A DNA stretch of 14,310 nt from Pseudomonadota bacterium (GTDB taxonomy: Bacteria; Pseudomonadota; Gammaproteobacteria; Burkholderiales; Ferrovaceae), in NCBI GenBank assembly GCA_021794775.1, contig JAJYQG010000215.1, positions 1 through 14,310 of the forward strand, read 5' to 3'. Below the pieces are notes generated by a model, which saw only the letters and a program-made list of their open reading frames with translations, searched no databases and was not told where the DNA came from. The first letter of the stretch is position 1. Each line of letters opens with the position of its first letter. Both the position numbers and the translations under genes were made by a program. Positions 1 through 8,427 of the stretch are shown piece by piece.

Positions 1-2413
1 TGAGATAAGAAAGGGAAGCATAGCCTGTGCCGAAGTCATCGATGGAAAACTGGATGCCGATGCCAAGACAGGCGCGCATTTTCTGAATGGCGGAATCGAG
101 GTCGCCCAGGGTGGCGGTTTCCAGAACCTCCAATTCGAGCGATTCTGGTAGGAGTTCGGGATAAAGGGCCATGCGGTTGCGCAGATAGTCGACGAAACCC
201 AGGGACTGTAAGTGATGCGCTGGAACGTTCACGCTGAGGCTCAGGTTGAGCCCTGCGGCTTGCCATTCCGAGAGGCGGCGCAATGCCTGATCAATGACCC
301 ACTCGGATAAGCGGATTTCGAAGGGCGTGCCTTCAACCAGCGGGATAAATTCTCCGGGCAGGATCATGCCTCGTGCGGGGTCACGCCAGCGAATCAAGGC
401 CTCGGCGCCAATGACCTGACGTGTCGTCATATTAACCTTGGGCTGATAGAAGAACTCTAGTTCTCCCAAATCCAAGGCGTGTTCCAAGCGGTCCAATGTC
501 TGGCTGCGATGGCGCGAGCGGTGTTCATTTTGAGCATCGAAGAAGAACACGCGATTGCGACCCGATTGCTTGGCCAGGTACATGGCCTGGTCTGCGTGAC
601 GCAACAACGTTTCGCCATCGGTAATATCGTCGGGGCAGATGGCAACCCCGATGCTGGCGGACAGTGTCAGTGCCTGATTCTCGTGATGGAAAGGAAGGGC
701 CAGAGAATCCAGGATGCGGTCGACCAGAAACTGGCATTCGCTGCGATCCGTAAAGCCATCAATGATGACGACGAACTCATCTCCCCCAAAGCGTGCGACT
801 GTATCGGTAGAACGACAAACCGAGGTGACCCGTTGTCCTACTTCGATGAGGATCTTATCCCCGATGGCATGACCGTAACTGTCATTGACTTCTTTGAACC
901 CATCCAGATCCAGGAAGCATACTGCGACCAAGGTTGAAGAACGTTTGAGTTGTCCCAAAGCGCGGTCCAGGCGGTCGGTCAATAAAGCGCGATTGGGCAG
1001 ACCGGTGAGCGTATCAAAATAGACCCGTCGTTCCAGTTCTCTTTGCTGCAGACGCAACTCGGTAATGTCGTTGATCAGGGCAACCATATACTCGAGCTGG
1101 CCCGTTTCATTTCTTACGGCGCGCACGGCGAGGTGGGTATGGACGATGTCGCCATTTTTGCGGATGAACCGTTTGTTGAGTTCGTATTCGTCCGAACGAC
1201 CGCTGGCCACGCTTTGAAACAGCAGATCGTTGATCTCGAGGTCGTCAGGGTGGGTGATATGGTCCCAGGTCAAATGATGCAGTTCATCGGCGGTGTACCC
1301 CAGCATGGTGCAGAGGGCTTGGTTGACCTCAATCCATTGTTTGCTCAGTCCTGTCGCTGCCATGCCTACCATGGAGCGCTCAAAATAAGCGCGGAAATGT
1401 CTTTCTCGATCCGACAGGGCTTGTTCTGCCCGTTGTCGCGCTTTCTCGCGTTCAAAGCTTCCCAAGGCAAACGCGATGTCTCGTGCCATTTCATCAAGTA
1501 CGGCGATTGCTTCATCGTCAAACGCCTGAGGGACGGTCGCATAAACACCAATGACCGCCACAGCGCGGTTGTCCAGCAATAGGGGAAACGTCAAGCTGCT
1601 TTGCCAGCCATAAGGACGAGCCGCTTCATGCCAAGCTCGGGTCATGGGGTCGCTGGGGAAATGTTCGACGAATATGGTTCTGCCTTCCAGAAAGCTATGC
1701 GCCGCTGGTCCCAGGGGTAAGCTGGGTGAGGCGGTCAATGGCAGTTGTACGTTGCGCAAATAATCGGTGCCATGACCATAACAGGCAACGGGTGTCAGCA
1801 GTCGGGCATCAGGGTCGGGGGTGGCCACGAAGGCCATCGCAAAACCGGCAAATTTGACGGCTGTTTCGCACACCAGAGGAAAAAGTTTCTCTGGATCGTC
1901 CATACGGACGATGGCTTGATTGATCTCACTCAGTGCCTGGTACAGGTTGGTGAGGCGTTGAATGCGTTGGAGGTGGGCTTGTCGTTCGGCAATGTTGCGT
2001 GAAGAACAGTACAGCAAAGGAGGCGTGTCGGGGAAACGGTAGACCCGTGCGGTGATTTCGACGGGGATAAAATGCCCATCCTTGTGGCGGTGCAGGGTTT
2101 CAAACGTATGGTGGACATCGTCGCCCAGGCGGAAGTTGTTCTCCACCACCGCCATGACAGCTTCGCGGTCCCAGCGAGCATCCCAAACCGACACATGAAG
2201 CCCTATGGCTTCTTCCCGCGTATAGCCCAGCATGGAGAAGAAATAATCGCTGGCCTCCACCAGATAGCCTTCGCGGTCGATGACGTGAATGCCATCGCTG
2301 GCAACGCGCAGAAGAATGGCAAGCTGATGTTTCAGACTAATGAATTCGTCCATGGCTTTCTGTGACATCGTCTCTGACGTCGTAAGGGCTGGGAAACCCT
2401 GCGGGAATTCCAT
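1..2413 (-). CDS. PAS-GAF-PAS-GGDEF-EAL cyclic-di-GMP signalling protein (3' end outside window)
   Basis: I translated this gene by hand from the ATG at 2413; about 804 residues are visible and it runs off the left edge inside the EAL domain. The order is PAS (about 20-135, with DGIHVIDREG and FFSMLGYTREEA), GAF-like (about 155-310), a second PAS (about 335-450, ALCTMLGYTADEL plus an HPDD motif), GGDEF (about 465-620) and EAL (from about 635). The GGDEF signature RFGGDEF is intact (GGDEF at 543-547). An RSTD I-site lies five residues before it, so cyclase activity with product inhibition is expected. The EAL part keeps AEALIRW (EAL at 671-673), ELEVLE and DDFGTGYASLSYL, so phosphodiesterase activity is also plausible; the remaining catalytic residues are off-window. 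No membrane segment is seen, so it is probably cytosolic. It follows the response-regulator gene on the same strand after 148 bp and may share its transcript. The start has only a weak ribosome site; ATGs at 2368 and 2353 are alternatives. Confidence 0.93.
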   Translation of the reverse strand, partial: MEFPQGFPALTTSETMSQKAMDEFISLKHQLAILLRVASDGIHVIDREGYLVEASDYFFSMLGYTREEAIGLHVSVWDARWDREAVMAVVENNFRLGDDVHHTFETLHRHKDGHFIPVEITARVYRFPDTPPLLYCSSRNIAERQAHLQRIQRLTNLYQALSEINQAIVRMDDPEKLFPLVCETAVKFAGFAMAFVATPDPDARLLTPVACYGHGTDYLRNVQLPLTASPSLPLGPAAHSFLEGRTIFVEHFPSDPMTRAWHEAARPYGWQSSLTFPLLLDNRAVAVIGVYATVPQAFDDEAIAVLDEMARDIAFALGSFEREKARQRAEQALSDRERHFRAYFERSMVGMAATGLSKQWIEVNQALCTMLGYTADELHHLTWDHITHPDDLEINDLLFQSVASGRSDEYELNKRFIRKNGDIVHTHLAVRAVRNETGQLEYMVALINDITELRLQQRELERRVYFDTLTGLPNRALLTDRLDRALGQLKRSSTLVAVCFLDLDGFKEVNDSYGHAIGDKILIEVGQRVTSVCRSTDTVARFGGDEFVVIIDGFTDRSECQFLVDRILDSLALPFHHENQALTLSASIGVAICPDDITDGETLLRHADQAMYLAKQSGRNRVFFFDAQNEHRSRHRSQTLDRLEHALDLGELEFFYQPKVNMTTRQVIGAEALIRWRDPARGMILPGEFIPLVEGTPFEIRLSEWVIDQALRRLSEWQAAGLNLSLSVNVPAHHLQSLGFVDYLRNRMALYPELLPESLELEVLETATLGDLDSAIQKMRACLGIGIQFSIDDFGTGYASLSYL

Positions 2414-2451
2414 AGCAGGTGATACCTTTTCAAGACCCCCAAGATAGCATG

Positions 2452-2474
2452 AACCCTGTTGTAAGAACAAGGTT
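2452..2474. other. Small imperfect hairpin in the regulator / GGDEF-EAL gap
   Basis: AACCCTGTT (2452-2460) and AACAAGGTT (2466-2474) are inverted copies with one mismatch around a 5-base loop. No T tract follows on the minus strand, so I do not call it a terminator. It touches the tandem repeat next to it. Function unknown; it could be chance. Confidence 0.3.
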
Positions 2475-2503
2475 ATGGAGCTTGATTGTTATGGAGCTTG
2501 ATA
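2472..2503. repeat. 16-bp tandem duplication upstream of the GGDEF-EAL gene
   Basis: GTTATGGAGCTTGATT (2472-2487) is followed at once by GTTATGGAGCTTGATA (2488-2503), differing only in the last base. It lies in the 148-bp gap between the response-regulator stop and the GGDEF-EAL start, about 60 bp upstream of the latter. It may be a recent slippage duplication or a pair of protein-binding half-sites. Confidence 0.85.
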
Positions 2504-2561
2504 GGGCCGTGGACCATGAGTTGGAAGGCGTGGTATGCTCGATCATGAGGAGTGAATGCAC

Positions 2562-3143
2562 TCAGGGCGCAATGAGTCCGAGGCTGGTAGCGCGAATGGC
2601 GGCCTCAACGCGTGTGGCTACCCCAAGTTTGTTGCGTGCGTTATCCATATGGAAGTCCACAGTACGCTTGGACAGGCCCAGTATCAAGGCAATCTCATGG
2701 GATGTTTTTCCCTTCGCTGACCAGGTCAGCACCTCTTTCTCTCTGTCGGCCAGCTCGATGGGAGGGCCATTCAAGGATGATTCACGACGGCCCATGCGGG
2801 TTAACAGAATTTCATAAAGCACGTCAAAGTCGATGGGTTTGGTGACGTAATCCTCAGCCCCAAGGCGACGCCCACGCAGTTCGCTGTCGCGGTCCGTCAG
2901 GGCGGTCAGAAAGATGAAGGACGGTGCGGTTAGGGGGTAAGACAGCCTTTGTTCCAGAACCTCAAATCCTGACAATCCGGGGAGTCCAATGTCACACAGC
3001 ACCAAGTCCGGGTTTTCTTGGTTTATGGCGTTCAGGCCTTCAGGGCCAGAATGAGCCAGAACGATGTCGATGCCGCGGTCCCGCAACGCTTCTGCAATCA
3101 GTTCAGCCATTTCACGGTCATCTTCGATGCAGAGAACTTTCAT
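2562..3143 (-). CDS. Response regulator, REC + LuxR-type HTH (NarL/FixJ-like)
   Basis: A 193-residue cytosolic transcription regulator. The receiver domain (1-120) has the acidic pair D8/D9, the phospho-acceptor D51 in LCDIGLPG, T80 and K102 in TKP, so phosphorylation should be possible. The C-terminal HTH (about 130-190) reads LADREKEVLTWSAKGKTSHEIA, followed by LSKRTVDFHMDNARNKLG. This is the LuxR/GerE fold, and the wording (W-A-GKT-EIA, V-FH-NA--KL) is close to quorum-sensing LuxR HTHs. I start at the ATG at 3143 (MKVLCIEDD) because REC begins there and GGAG lies nine bases upstream. An upstream in-frame ATG at 3197 would overlap the start of the divergent kinase and has no ribosome site. 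It probably works with that kinase and may control the downstream GGDEF-EAL gene. Target genes are unknown. Confidence 0.92.
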   Translation of the reverse strand: MKVLCIEDDREMAELIAEALRDRGIDIVLAHSGPEGLNAINQENPDLVLCDIGLPGLSGFEVLEQRLSYPLTAPSFIFLTALTDRDSELRGRRLGAEDYVTKPIDFDVLYEILLTRMGRRESSLNGPPIELADREKEVLTWSAKGKTSHEIALILGLSKRTVDFHMDNARNKLGVATRVEAAIRATSLGLIAP

Positions 3144-3158
3144 TGGGTTGGGCTCCAC

Positions 3159-3166
3159 TTGTACAA
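3159..3166. promoter_or_regulatory. TTGTACAA palindrome in the divergent regulator/kinase control region
   Basis: The 52-bp gap between the two divergent starts (3144-3195) must hold at least part of both promoters. It has a perfect 8-bp palindrome, TTGTACAA, overlapping a possible plus-strand -10 element TACAAT (3162-3167), 28 bases before the kinase ATG. No good -35 is visible. An operator for autoregulation is a guess. Confidence 0.3.
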
Positions 3167-3179
3167 TCGGCACAATCAC

Positions 3180-3186
3180 GGAGAGG
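3180..3186 (+). promoter_or_regulatory. Ribosome binding site fixing the kinase start
   Basis: GGAGAGG lies nine bases before the ATG at 3196. It is the reason for preferring this start over the longer open frame that begins at 3064 inside the divergent regulator gene. Confidence 0.75.
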
Positions 3187-3195
3187 TTGCGTTCC

Positions 3196-4716
3196 ATGCA
3201 CTTTCATTCACTTCGTACACGCCTGTCGTTGGCGTATGCACTTTTTCTCTTGCTGGTGGTTGGGCTGGGGGTGTTCAGTATCCGTCAACTCGACGATTAT
3301 AACCGCGTGACGGCCGAGATCCGAGATCGTTGGTTGCAGTCCACGCGCTGGTTAGGGGACCTGAACAACGATACTTCCGATTTTCGTGCTGCAGAAGGCA
3401 GTTATCTCCTTGCCGATACGGCGGAGGAAAAGCAGGCCATCCTGCAAGAAATGGATGGGCTGGAGACGTCCATCGACCATAGTTTGACGCGCTATCAGAC
3501 GCTCTACCATGATGAGCAAGAAGACCGCCTGGTGCAATCGTTCCTGACGCTCTGGCGGGCCTATCGCGCCCTCGTGGCCGAGGAACGCAAAAGGGACAGG
3601 GTGCATGCTACGGTGTTGTACCGTACGCAGGCGAATTCGACCTACGGTGCTGCCAGCGAAACCCTGGGTCACTTGACGCAGTGGAATCTGGTGGGCGCGA
3701 GGAGTGCGGCTGAAAGAGAAAGTTTGTCTTATCGTCACGCCAATCTGTGGATCGTCGCTGCGATGTTATTAGCCGGCGTGCTGTTGTTCAGCGCCATTGG
3801 CTTCATCACCCGATCCATATCCAATCCCTTGCTTGATCTGGCGCAGCGCATGCAAAGGATAGCCAACCGTGAGCTGGAAATACCGTTGCATGCCTTGGAG
3901 AGAACCGATGAAATTGGGCTCATGGCCCGTGCTGTCGCGGTATTCCAGGATAATGCCCGCGATTTGCTGGCAACTCAGCAGCGCTTGGCCGAACAGGCCC
4001 AAAGTTTGGAGCGGGCCCTGCTCAAGGAGCAGGATATGAAGCGGCGACAACATAACTTTGTGCTCATGACTTCTCATGAGTTTCGCAGTCCTCTGGCGCT
4101 TATCGATGGTCACGCACAAAGGCTCTATAACGCCCGCGATCGTTTGGGCCCTGAAGATGTCGGAGAACGAGCACAGAAAATAAGACGCGCCATCCAGCGA
4201 CTGACACGACTTCTGGATGGTCTCGTCGATATGCCTCATGAGCTGCCTTTTCATCCGCAGCAAGTCCATCTTGATGAGTTGTTGCATCGATTGATTCAAG
4301 AGTTTCAGGAACTGTTCCCGGAACGTATGTTTCAGGGCGAGATTCAGGTGCTTCCCGTGATGACGGGCGATCCGGAATTGTTGCATCGGGCGTTGGGAAA
4401 CCTGTTGTCGAATGCGGTCAAATATTCTGCACCGGATCAGGCCATTGTCATCAAGGCATGGGCAATACCCGGTCGCGTGATGGTGGACGTGACCGACCGT
4501 GGCGTGGGTATTCCGGATCGAGATTTACCTCATTTGGGTGAGGCTTATTATCGAGGCTCGAACGTGGGGGCCTATCCGGGCATGGGCGTTGGGTTGTTTC
4601 TTGTGCAACAGATTCTTGATGTGCATCATGGGCACAAAAACATCGACAGCCGCGAGCATGAGGGGACAACCATCAGGCTGAGTTTCGAGGTTGATCCAGT
4701 CGCTTCTGAAGGCTAG
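3196..4716 (+). CDS. Membrane sensor histidine kinase (TM-4HB-TM-HAMP-HisKA-HATPase)
   Basis: A 506-residue inner-membrane kinase. TM1 spans about 10-28 (LAYALFLLLVVGLGVF). A mostly helical periplasmic part (about 30-180) resembles the four-helix-bundle sensor of chemoreceptors. TM2 is about 183-206, then HAMP (about 207-258, with RTDEIGLMARAV) and a short coiled coil. The HisKA H-box SHEFRSPL carries the phospho-acceptor H294. The ATPase domain has the N-box LLSNAVKY (N406), G1 DRGVGIP, an F-box-like EAYYRG and G2 GMGVGLFLV, so it looks active. The C-terminal HHGHKN replaces the usual HGG, a mild departure. It is divergent from the REC-LuxR gene, probably its partner, and ends 6 bp before the convergent purC. 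No ligand can be named. A HisKA kinase beside a NarL-type regulator is less common than HisKA_3 pairing, though FixL/FixJ is similar. Confidence 0.93.
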   Translation: MHFHSLRTRLSLAYALFLLLVVGLGVFSIRQLDDYNRVTAEIRDRWLQSTRWLGDLNNDTSDFRAAEGSYLLADTAEEKQAILQEMDGLETSIDHSLTRYQTLYHDEQEDRLVQSFLTLWRAYRALVAEERKRDRVHATVLYRTQANSTYGAASETLGHLTQWNLVGARSAAERESLSYRHANLWIVAAMLLAGVLLFSAIGFITRSISNPLLDLAQRMQRIANRELEIPLHALERTDEIGLMARAVAVFQDNARDLLATQQRLAEQAQSLERALLKEQDMKRRQHNFVLMTSHEFRSPLALIDGHAQRLYNARDRLGPEDVGERAQKIRRAIQRLTRLLDGLVDMPHELPFHPQQVHLDELLHRLIQEFQELFPERMFQGEIQVLPVMTGDPELLHRALGNLLSNAVKYSAPDQAIVIKAWAIPGRVMVDVTDRGVGIPDRDLPHLGEAYYRGSNVGAYPGMGVGLFLVQQILDVHHGHKNIDSREHEGTTIRLSFEVDPVASEG

Positions 4717-4722
4717 AGGTAT

Positions 4723-5604
4723 TCAGGTAGCGGTGAGGCGATGGAGCGCATCCTGGTAACGGTCCAGTGTCCCGGCAACGATGGCCTCGGGTAGCTCCGG
4801 GGCTGGTGGGCGTTTGTTCCACGATTGTGTCTCTAGCCAGTTGCGCACGAATTGTTTGTCAAAGCTGGGTGGGCTCTGACCAGGCTCATAGCTGGATTTG
4901 GGCCAAAATCGTGAAGAGTCTGGCGTGAGCACTTCATCCATGAGGGTGATGCGCTGATCCCGATCCAGGCCAAACTCAAACTTGGTATCGGCGATGATGA
5001 TGCCGCGCTCATCGGCATAGCGTGAAGCTTCAACATACAGGCGAAGGGACAGATGGCGAACCTCATCGGCGCGTTCCTGACCCAGCAGCTTGGCGGCGCG
5101 CTCGAAACCGATGTTCTCGTCATGGTCGCCGACGGCAGCTTTCGTGGCGGGCGTGAAGATGGGGAGCGGCAACTTGGCGGCGCGTTGCAAGCCTGGGGGC
5201 AGAGAAACGCCACAAATGGCGCCAGTATTTTGGTAATCTTGCCAGCCCGATCCCTCGAGATAGCCACGCACGACAGCTTCCAGGGGTAGGGGGGAAAGAC
5301 GTTTGACCACCATGGAGCGCGCCTGCACTTGCGCGCGTTCATTGGGAGAGACCACGCTTTCAGGATCGATACCGCTCAAATGGTTGGGGATATCATGAAA
5401 ATAGGCAAACCAGAAGTTGGACAAGGCTTGCAGCAGTTTTCCTTTTCCCGGTATGGGGGACGGGAAAACCACATCGAAGGCAGAAAGACGGTCGGTGGTG
5501 ACCATCAGCAGATGGTCGTCACCCACAGCGTAGATGTCACGAACCTTCCCGCGGGCAATCAGGGGCAGTGAGGCGATGTTCGTTTCGAAAACCGCATCAC
5601 TCAT
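4723..5604 (-). CDS. purC: Phosphoribosylaminoimidazole-succinocarboxamide synthase (SAICAR synthase)
   Basis: A 293-residue cytosolic enzyme joining CAIR and aspartate with ATP in de novo purine synthesis. Family blocks are present in order: GKVRDIY near the N-terminus, [36 protein letters not shown] (nucleotide and substrate region), [37 protein letters not shown] and [12 protein letters not shown]. The length fits the longer form of the family found in many proteobacteria. Its ATG overlaps the pyk stop (ATGA, 5601-5604), so it should be translationally coupled to pyk and is the last gene of the gap-pgk-pyk-purC series here. It ends tail to tail with the kinase, with only 6 bp between the stops and no clear terminator. 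purE and purK are not in the window. Confidence 0.97.
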   Translation of the reverse strand: MSDAVFETNIASLPLIARGKVRDIYAVGDDHLLMVTTDRLSAFDVVFPSPIPGKGKLLQALSNFWFAYFHDIPNHLSGIDPESVVSPNERAQVQARSMVVKRLSPLPLEAVVRGYLEGSGWQDYQNTGAICGVSLPPGLQRAAKLPLPIFTPATKAAVGDHDENIGFERAAKLLGQERADEVRHLSLRLYVEASRYADERGIIIADTKFEFGLDRDQRITLMDEVLTPDSSRFWPKSSYEPGQSPPSFDKQFVRNWLETQSWNKRPPAPELPEAIVAGTLDRYQDALHRLTAT

Positions 5605-7031
5605 GCACTATGTTCCCCAACCTTAAGAATCTTCAATGTGTTGGTTCCGCCAGCTTTGCCGATGGGTTCACCCATGGTGAGCAGCATGATGTCCCCAGGT
5701 TCGACAGCCCCCAGTTTGCGCAGCAGGGCTTCAGCTTCCATGATGACCGCTTCGGGTTCCAGATGGGTATGGTGAAACGCAACAGGGTAAACGCCACGGT
5801 ATAGGGTGGTGCGTTGTTGGGTTTCAGGCGAAGGCGTCAACGCGTAAATGGGGACATAGGAATCGGCGCGGGAGATGAGCAGGGCCGTGGTCCCGCTCTG
5901 GGTCAGCGCGGCGACGGCCTTGACCTTCATTTGGCGACTGGTATGTATGACCGCTCGGGCAACAGCGGTTTCGATGCGATCGGCTGGCGATGTCGAATTG
6001 CGTTCGACGATGGGCTGGGTATCCTGCTTTTCGGCCTCGGCACAAACACGGGACATGGCGGCGATGGCTTCGACAGGATATTGGCCTGCCGCCGATTCTG
6101 CCGACAGCATGACTGCATCGGTGCCATCCAAAACGGCATTGGCAACGTCAGAGACTTCGGCGCGGGTTGGTACAGGGCTGGAAATCATGGACTCCATCAT
6201 CTGTGTGGCGGTGATGACGGTCTTGTTCATCTGTCGCGCCAGACGGATCATGCGCTTTTGCATGGCGGGCACGGCCGCGTCCCCGACTTCTACGGCCAGA
6301 TCCCCGCGCGCCACCATGATGGAGTCGCTGGCGGCAATGATGTCTTCCAAAGCGTCGATGGCTTCGGCTCTTTCGATCTTGGCTTGCAGTTGTGCGGTTC
6401 CTCCCGCGGCGGTCAGCAAGCTGCGCGCTTGATCCATGTCAGCGCCAGAACGGGGGAAAGAAACGGCCAAATAATCCACCTTGAGGCGCGCGGCGAGTTT
6501 GATGTCTTCCCGGTCTTTGTCGGTGAGTGCGGGGGCGGTTAGGCCGCCACCGCGGCGGTTGATGCCTTTGTTGTTGGACAAGGGGCCGCCTTGAATGACT
6601 CGGGTGTGAACCTCGGTGTCGGTCACGTGCAGCACTTCCAGTTCGATTTTCCCATCATCGAGCAACAGGGCGTCGCCAGCATGAACATCTTGAGGAAGTT
6701 CTTTGTAATCAAGACCAACGCGCTCCTGATTGCCGAGTGGGCAAAGGGCATCCAGAATGAAGGTGTCCCCTGCCTTCAGAAGGATTTTGGTATCCTGGAA
6801 TTTTCCGACGCGAATTTTGGGACCCTGCAGGTCGCCCAAGATGCCAACAGTGCGGCCAAGCTTTTGGGCCAGAGCACGGATGGTCTCCACGCGCGCCCGG
6901 TGATCTTCTTCGGTGCCATGGGAAAAGTTGAGGCGCGCCATGTCCATGCCCGCAAGGATCATGCGTTCGAGAATCTCCGGAGAGCTGGAAGCTGGGCCCA
7001 GCGTGGCGACAATTTTGGTACGGCGCTGCAT
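5601..7031 (-). CDS. pyk: Pyruvate kinase
   Basis: A 476-residue enzyme converting phosphoenolpyruvate and ADP to pyruvate and ATP. Visible family features are [12 protein letters not shown] at the start, ARLNFSHG (R33, N35, S37), GDLQGPKIR (66-74), QAKIERAEA with the catalytic Lys (K218) and metal-binding Glu (E220), [10 protein letters not shown] (239-248), ATQMMESM (275-282) and [21 protein letters not shown], then a C-terminal regulatory domain. The length is usual for bacterial pyruvate kinases. I start at the ATG at 7031; a TTG directly before it (7034) is better spaced from AGGAG (8 bases against 11), so the start is uncertain by one codon. It lies 138 bp downstream of pgk and overlaps purC by ATGA. 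In an autotroph it would draw Calvin-cycle triose into pyruvate. Which allosteric effector it responds to cannot be read here. Confidence 0.97.
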   Translation of the reverse strand: MQRRTKIVATLGPASSSPEILERMILAGMDMARLNFSHGTEEDHRARVETIRALAQKLGRTVGILGDLQGPKIRVGKFQDTKILLKAGDTFILDALCPLGNQERVGLDYKELPQDVHAGDALLLDDGKIELEVLHVTDTEVHTRVIQGGPLSNNKGINRRGGGLTAPALTDKDREDIKLAARLKVDYLAVSFPRSGADMDQARSLLTAAGGTAQLQAKIERAEAIDALEDIIAASDSIMVARGDLAVEVGDAAVPAMQKRMIRLARQMNKTVITATQMMESMISSPVPTRAEVSDVANAVLDGTDAVMLSAESAAGQYPVEAIAAMSRVCAEAEKQDTQPIVERNSTSPADRIETAVARAVIHTSRQMKVKAVAALTQSGTTALLISRADSYVPIYALTPSPETQQRTTLYRGVYPVAFHHTHLEPEAVIMEAEALLRKLGAVEPGDIMLLTMGEPIGKAGGTNTLKILKVGEHSA

Positions 7032-7069
7032 CAAATTGAAAACTCCTGTAAGCGGTCAGGCTGCATGAA

Positions 7070-7104
7070 CCCAACTCAAAAGGTCTATTGTCTCATGAGT
7101 TGGG
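7070..7104. other. 9-bp perfect hairpin between pgk and pyk
   Basis: CCCAACTCA (7070-7078) and TGAGTTGGG (7096-7104) pair perfectly around a 17-base loop, in the leader just upstream of pyk. No T tract follows on the minus strand, so it is not a normal intrinsic terminator. A weaker stem, CGGGGT/ACCCCG (7138-7143 with 7155-7160), lies just after the pgk stop. An mRNA processing or stability element is possible. Confidence 0.5.
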
Positions 7105-7169
7105 GAATGTCGCGGAAAGAAGGACGACCACGGGAAGCGGGGTACTCACCTTGCACCCCGAGCCACCCA

Positions 7170-8396
7170 TCAAGAGAAGGAAACGGAAAGTCCCTGGGGA
7201 TCATCCCGTTGGGTTTTGCGTTGTCCCCTGGATTCGAGGATTTTGACGGCAGGCAATTCACGCCCTTCCAAAAATTCAAGAAAAGCGCCTCCACCTGTCG
7301 AAATGTAAGATACTTGATCGGCGATGCCATATTTGGAAACGGCGGCCAGCGTATCGCCCCCACCGGCGATGGAGAAAGCTGGCGACTCGGCGATGGCTCT
7401 GGCCAACGCTTCTGTCCCGCCACCAAACTGATCGAATTCAAATACACCAACCGGTCCATTCCAGACGATGGTGCCAGCATTTTTAAGAATCTCGGCCAGA
7501 TGGGCTGCGGATTGGGGGCCGATATCGAAGATCATGTCGTCATCGGCGACATCGGCGATGTTTTTGAGGGTGGCTTCGGCGTCCTCGGCAAACTTTTTGG
7601 CGGTCACCACATCGACGGGGATCGGCACATCGCCACCGGAGGCGCGGGCTGCATCGATGATTTTGCGTGCTTCGGGAACCAGGTCGGGTTCGGCCAAGGA
7701 CTTACCAATCTTATGGCCTTCAGCCAGCAAAAAGGTATTGGCGATGCCGCCGCCGACGATGAGTTGATCCACCTTTTGAGACAGGGTGGAGAGTACGGTC
7801 AGTTTGGTCGATACTTTGGACCCTGCGACGATGGCAACCAAGGGACGGGCCGGTTCTTTGAGTGCACGCCCCAGGGCATCGAGTTCAGTAGCCAGCAGGG
7901 GGCCGGCACAGGCTATCGGGGCAAAGCGAGCAACACCGTGGGTTGAGGCCTCAGCGCGGTGGGCGGTTCCAAAGGCATCCATGACGAATACATCGCAGAG
8001 AGCGGCCATTTTCTTGGACAGCGTTTCGTCATCTTTCTTTTCGCCGGCATTGAAACGCACATTCTCAAACAGAACGGCCTGGCCTGGGGCGACATCGCAG
8101 GTTTGATCGAGCCAGTTGCGAATCAAGGGAACAGGTTGCCCCAGGAGTTCGCTCAAACGTTGAGCGACAGGAGCCAGGGAGTTGGCTTCATCAAAAACGC
8201 CTTCCGTTGGGCGCCCCAAATGCGACATCAGCATCAGCCGTGCGCCAGCTTCAAGGGCATGGCGAATGCCGGGAAGACTGGCCCGGATGCGGGTGTCGTC
8301 ACTGATACGGCCGTCCTTGAGCGGGACATTGAGATCGACGCGCACCAACACGCGTTTTTTGGCAAGATCAAGGTCCTGCATGCGGAGGATGGTCAT
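7170..8396 (-). CDS. pgk: Phosphoglycerate kinase
   Basis: A 408-residue cytosolic kinase interconverting 3-phosphoglycerate and 1,3-bisphosphoglycerate, shared by glycolysis and the Calvin cycle. The N-domain shows RVDLNVP (19-25), the basic substrate patch with SHLGRP (58-63), and [12 protein letters not shown]. The nucleotide domain shows [34 protein letters not shown] (345-349) and STGGGAFLE. The start at 8396 has AGAGG nine bases upstream; an internal ATG at 8381 (MQDLDL) is possible but has a poor ribosome site. The protein normally ends soon after PAVKILE. Here about 20 hydrophilic residues follow ([11 protein letters not shown] and on), an unusual tail that could be lineage-specific or the result of a lost stop. 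It lies downstream of gap, after a terminator-like hairpin. Confidence 0.97.
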   Translation of the reverse strand: MTILRMQDLDLAKKRVLVRVDLNVPLKDGRISDDTRIRASLPGIRHALEAGARLMLMSHLGRPTEGVFDEANSLAPVAQRLSELLGQPVPLIRNWLDQTCDVAPGQAVLFENVRFNAGEKKDDETLSKKMAALCDVFVMDAFGTAHRAEASTHGVARFAPIACAGPLLATELDALGRALKEPARPLVAIVAGSKVSTKLTVLSTLSQKVDQLIVGGGIANTFLLAEGHKIGKSLAEPDLVPEARKIIDAARASGGDVPIPVDVVTAKKFAEDAEATLKNIADVADDDMIFDIGPQSAAHLAEILKNAGTIVWNGPVGVFEFDQFGGGTEALARAIAESPAFSIAGGGDTLAAVSKYGIADQVSYISTGGGAFLEFLEGRELPAVKILESRGQRKTQRDDPQGLSVSFS

Positions 8397-8427
8397 GATG
8401 ATTTTCCTCTGTCAAACATCAAATGGA

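Noticed and set aside
479..1582. Plus-strand open frames of 152 and 179 codons
   Set aside because: They lie opposite the clearly readable GGDEF-EAL protein and have low-complexity, non-family sequence.
3064..3195. Earlier start of the histidine kinase
   Set aside because: It would lie inside the divergent regulator gene; GGAGAGG and TM1 support the ATG at 3196.
5814..6542. Gly-rich 242-codon frame on the plus strand
   Set aside because: Antisense shadow of pyk.
6591..7946. 451-codon open frame on the plus strand across pyk and pgk
   Set aside because: It is the antisense of two well-supported enzymes; the translation resembles no family and simply follows from codon use on the other strand.
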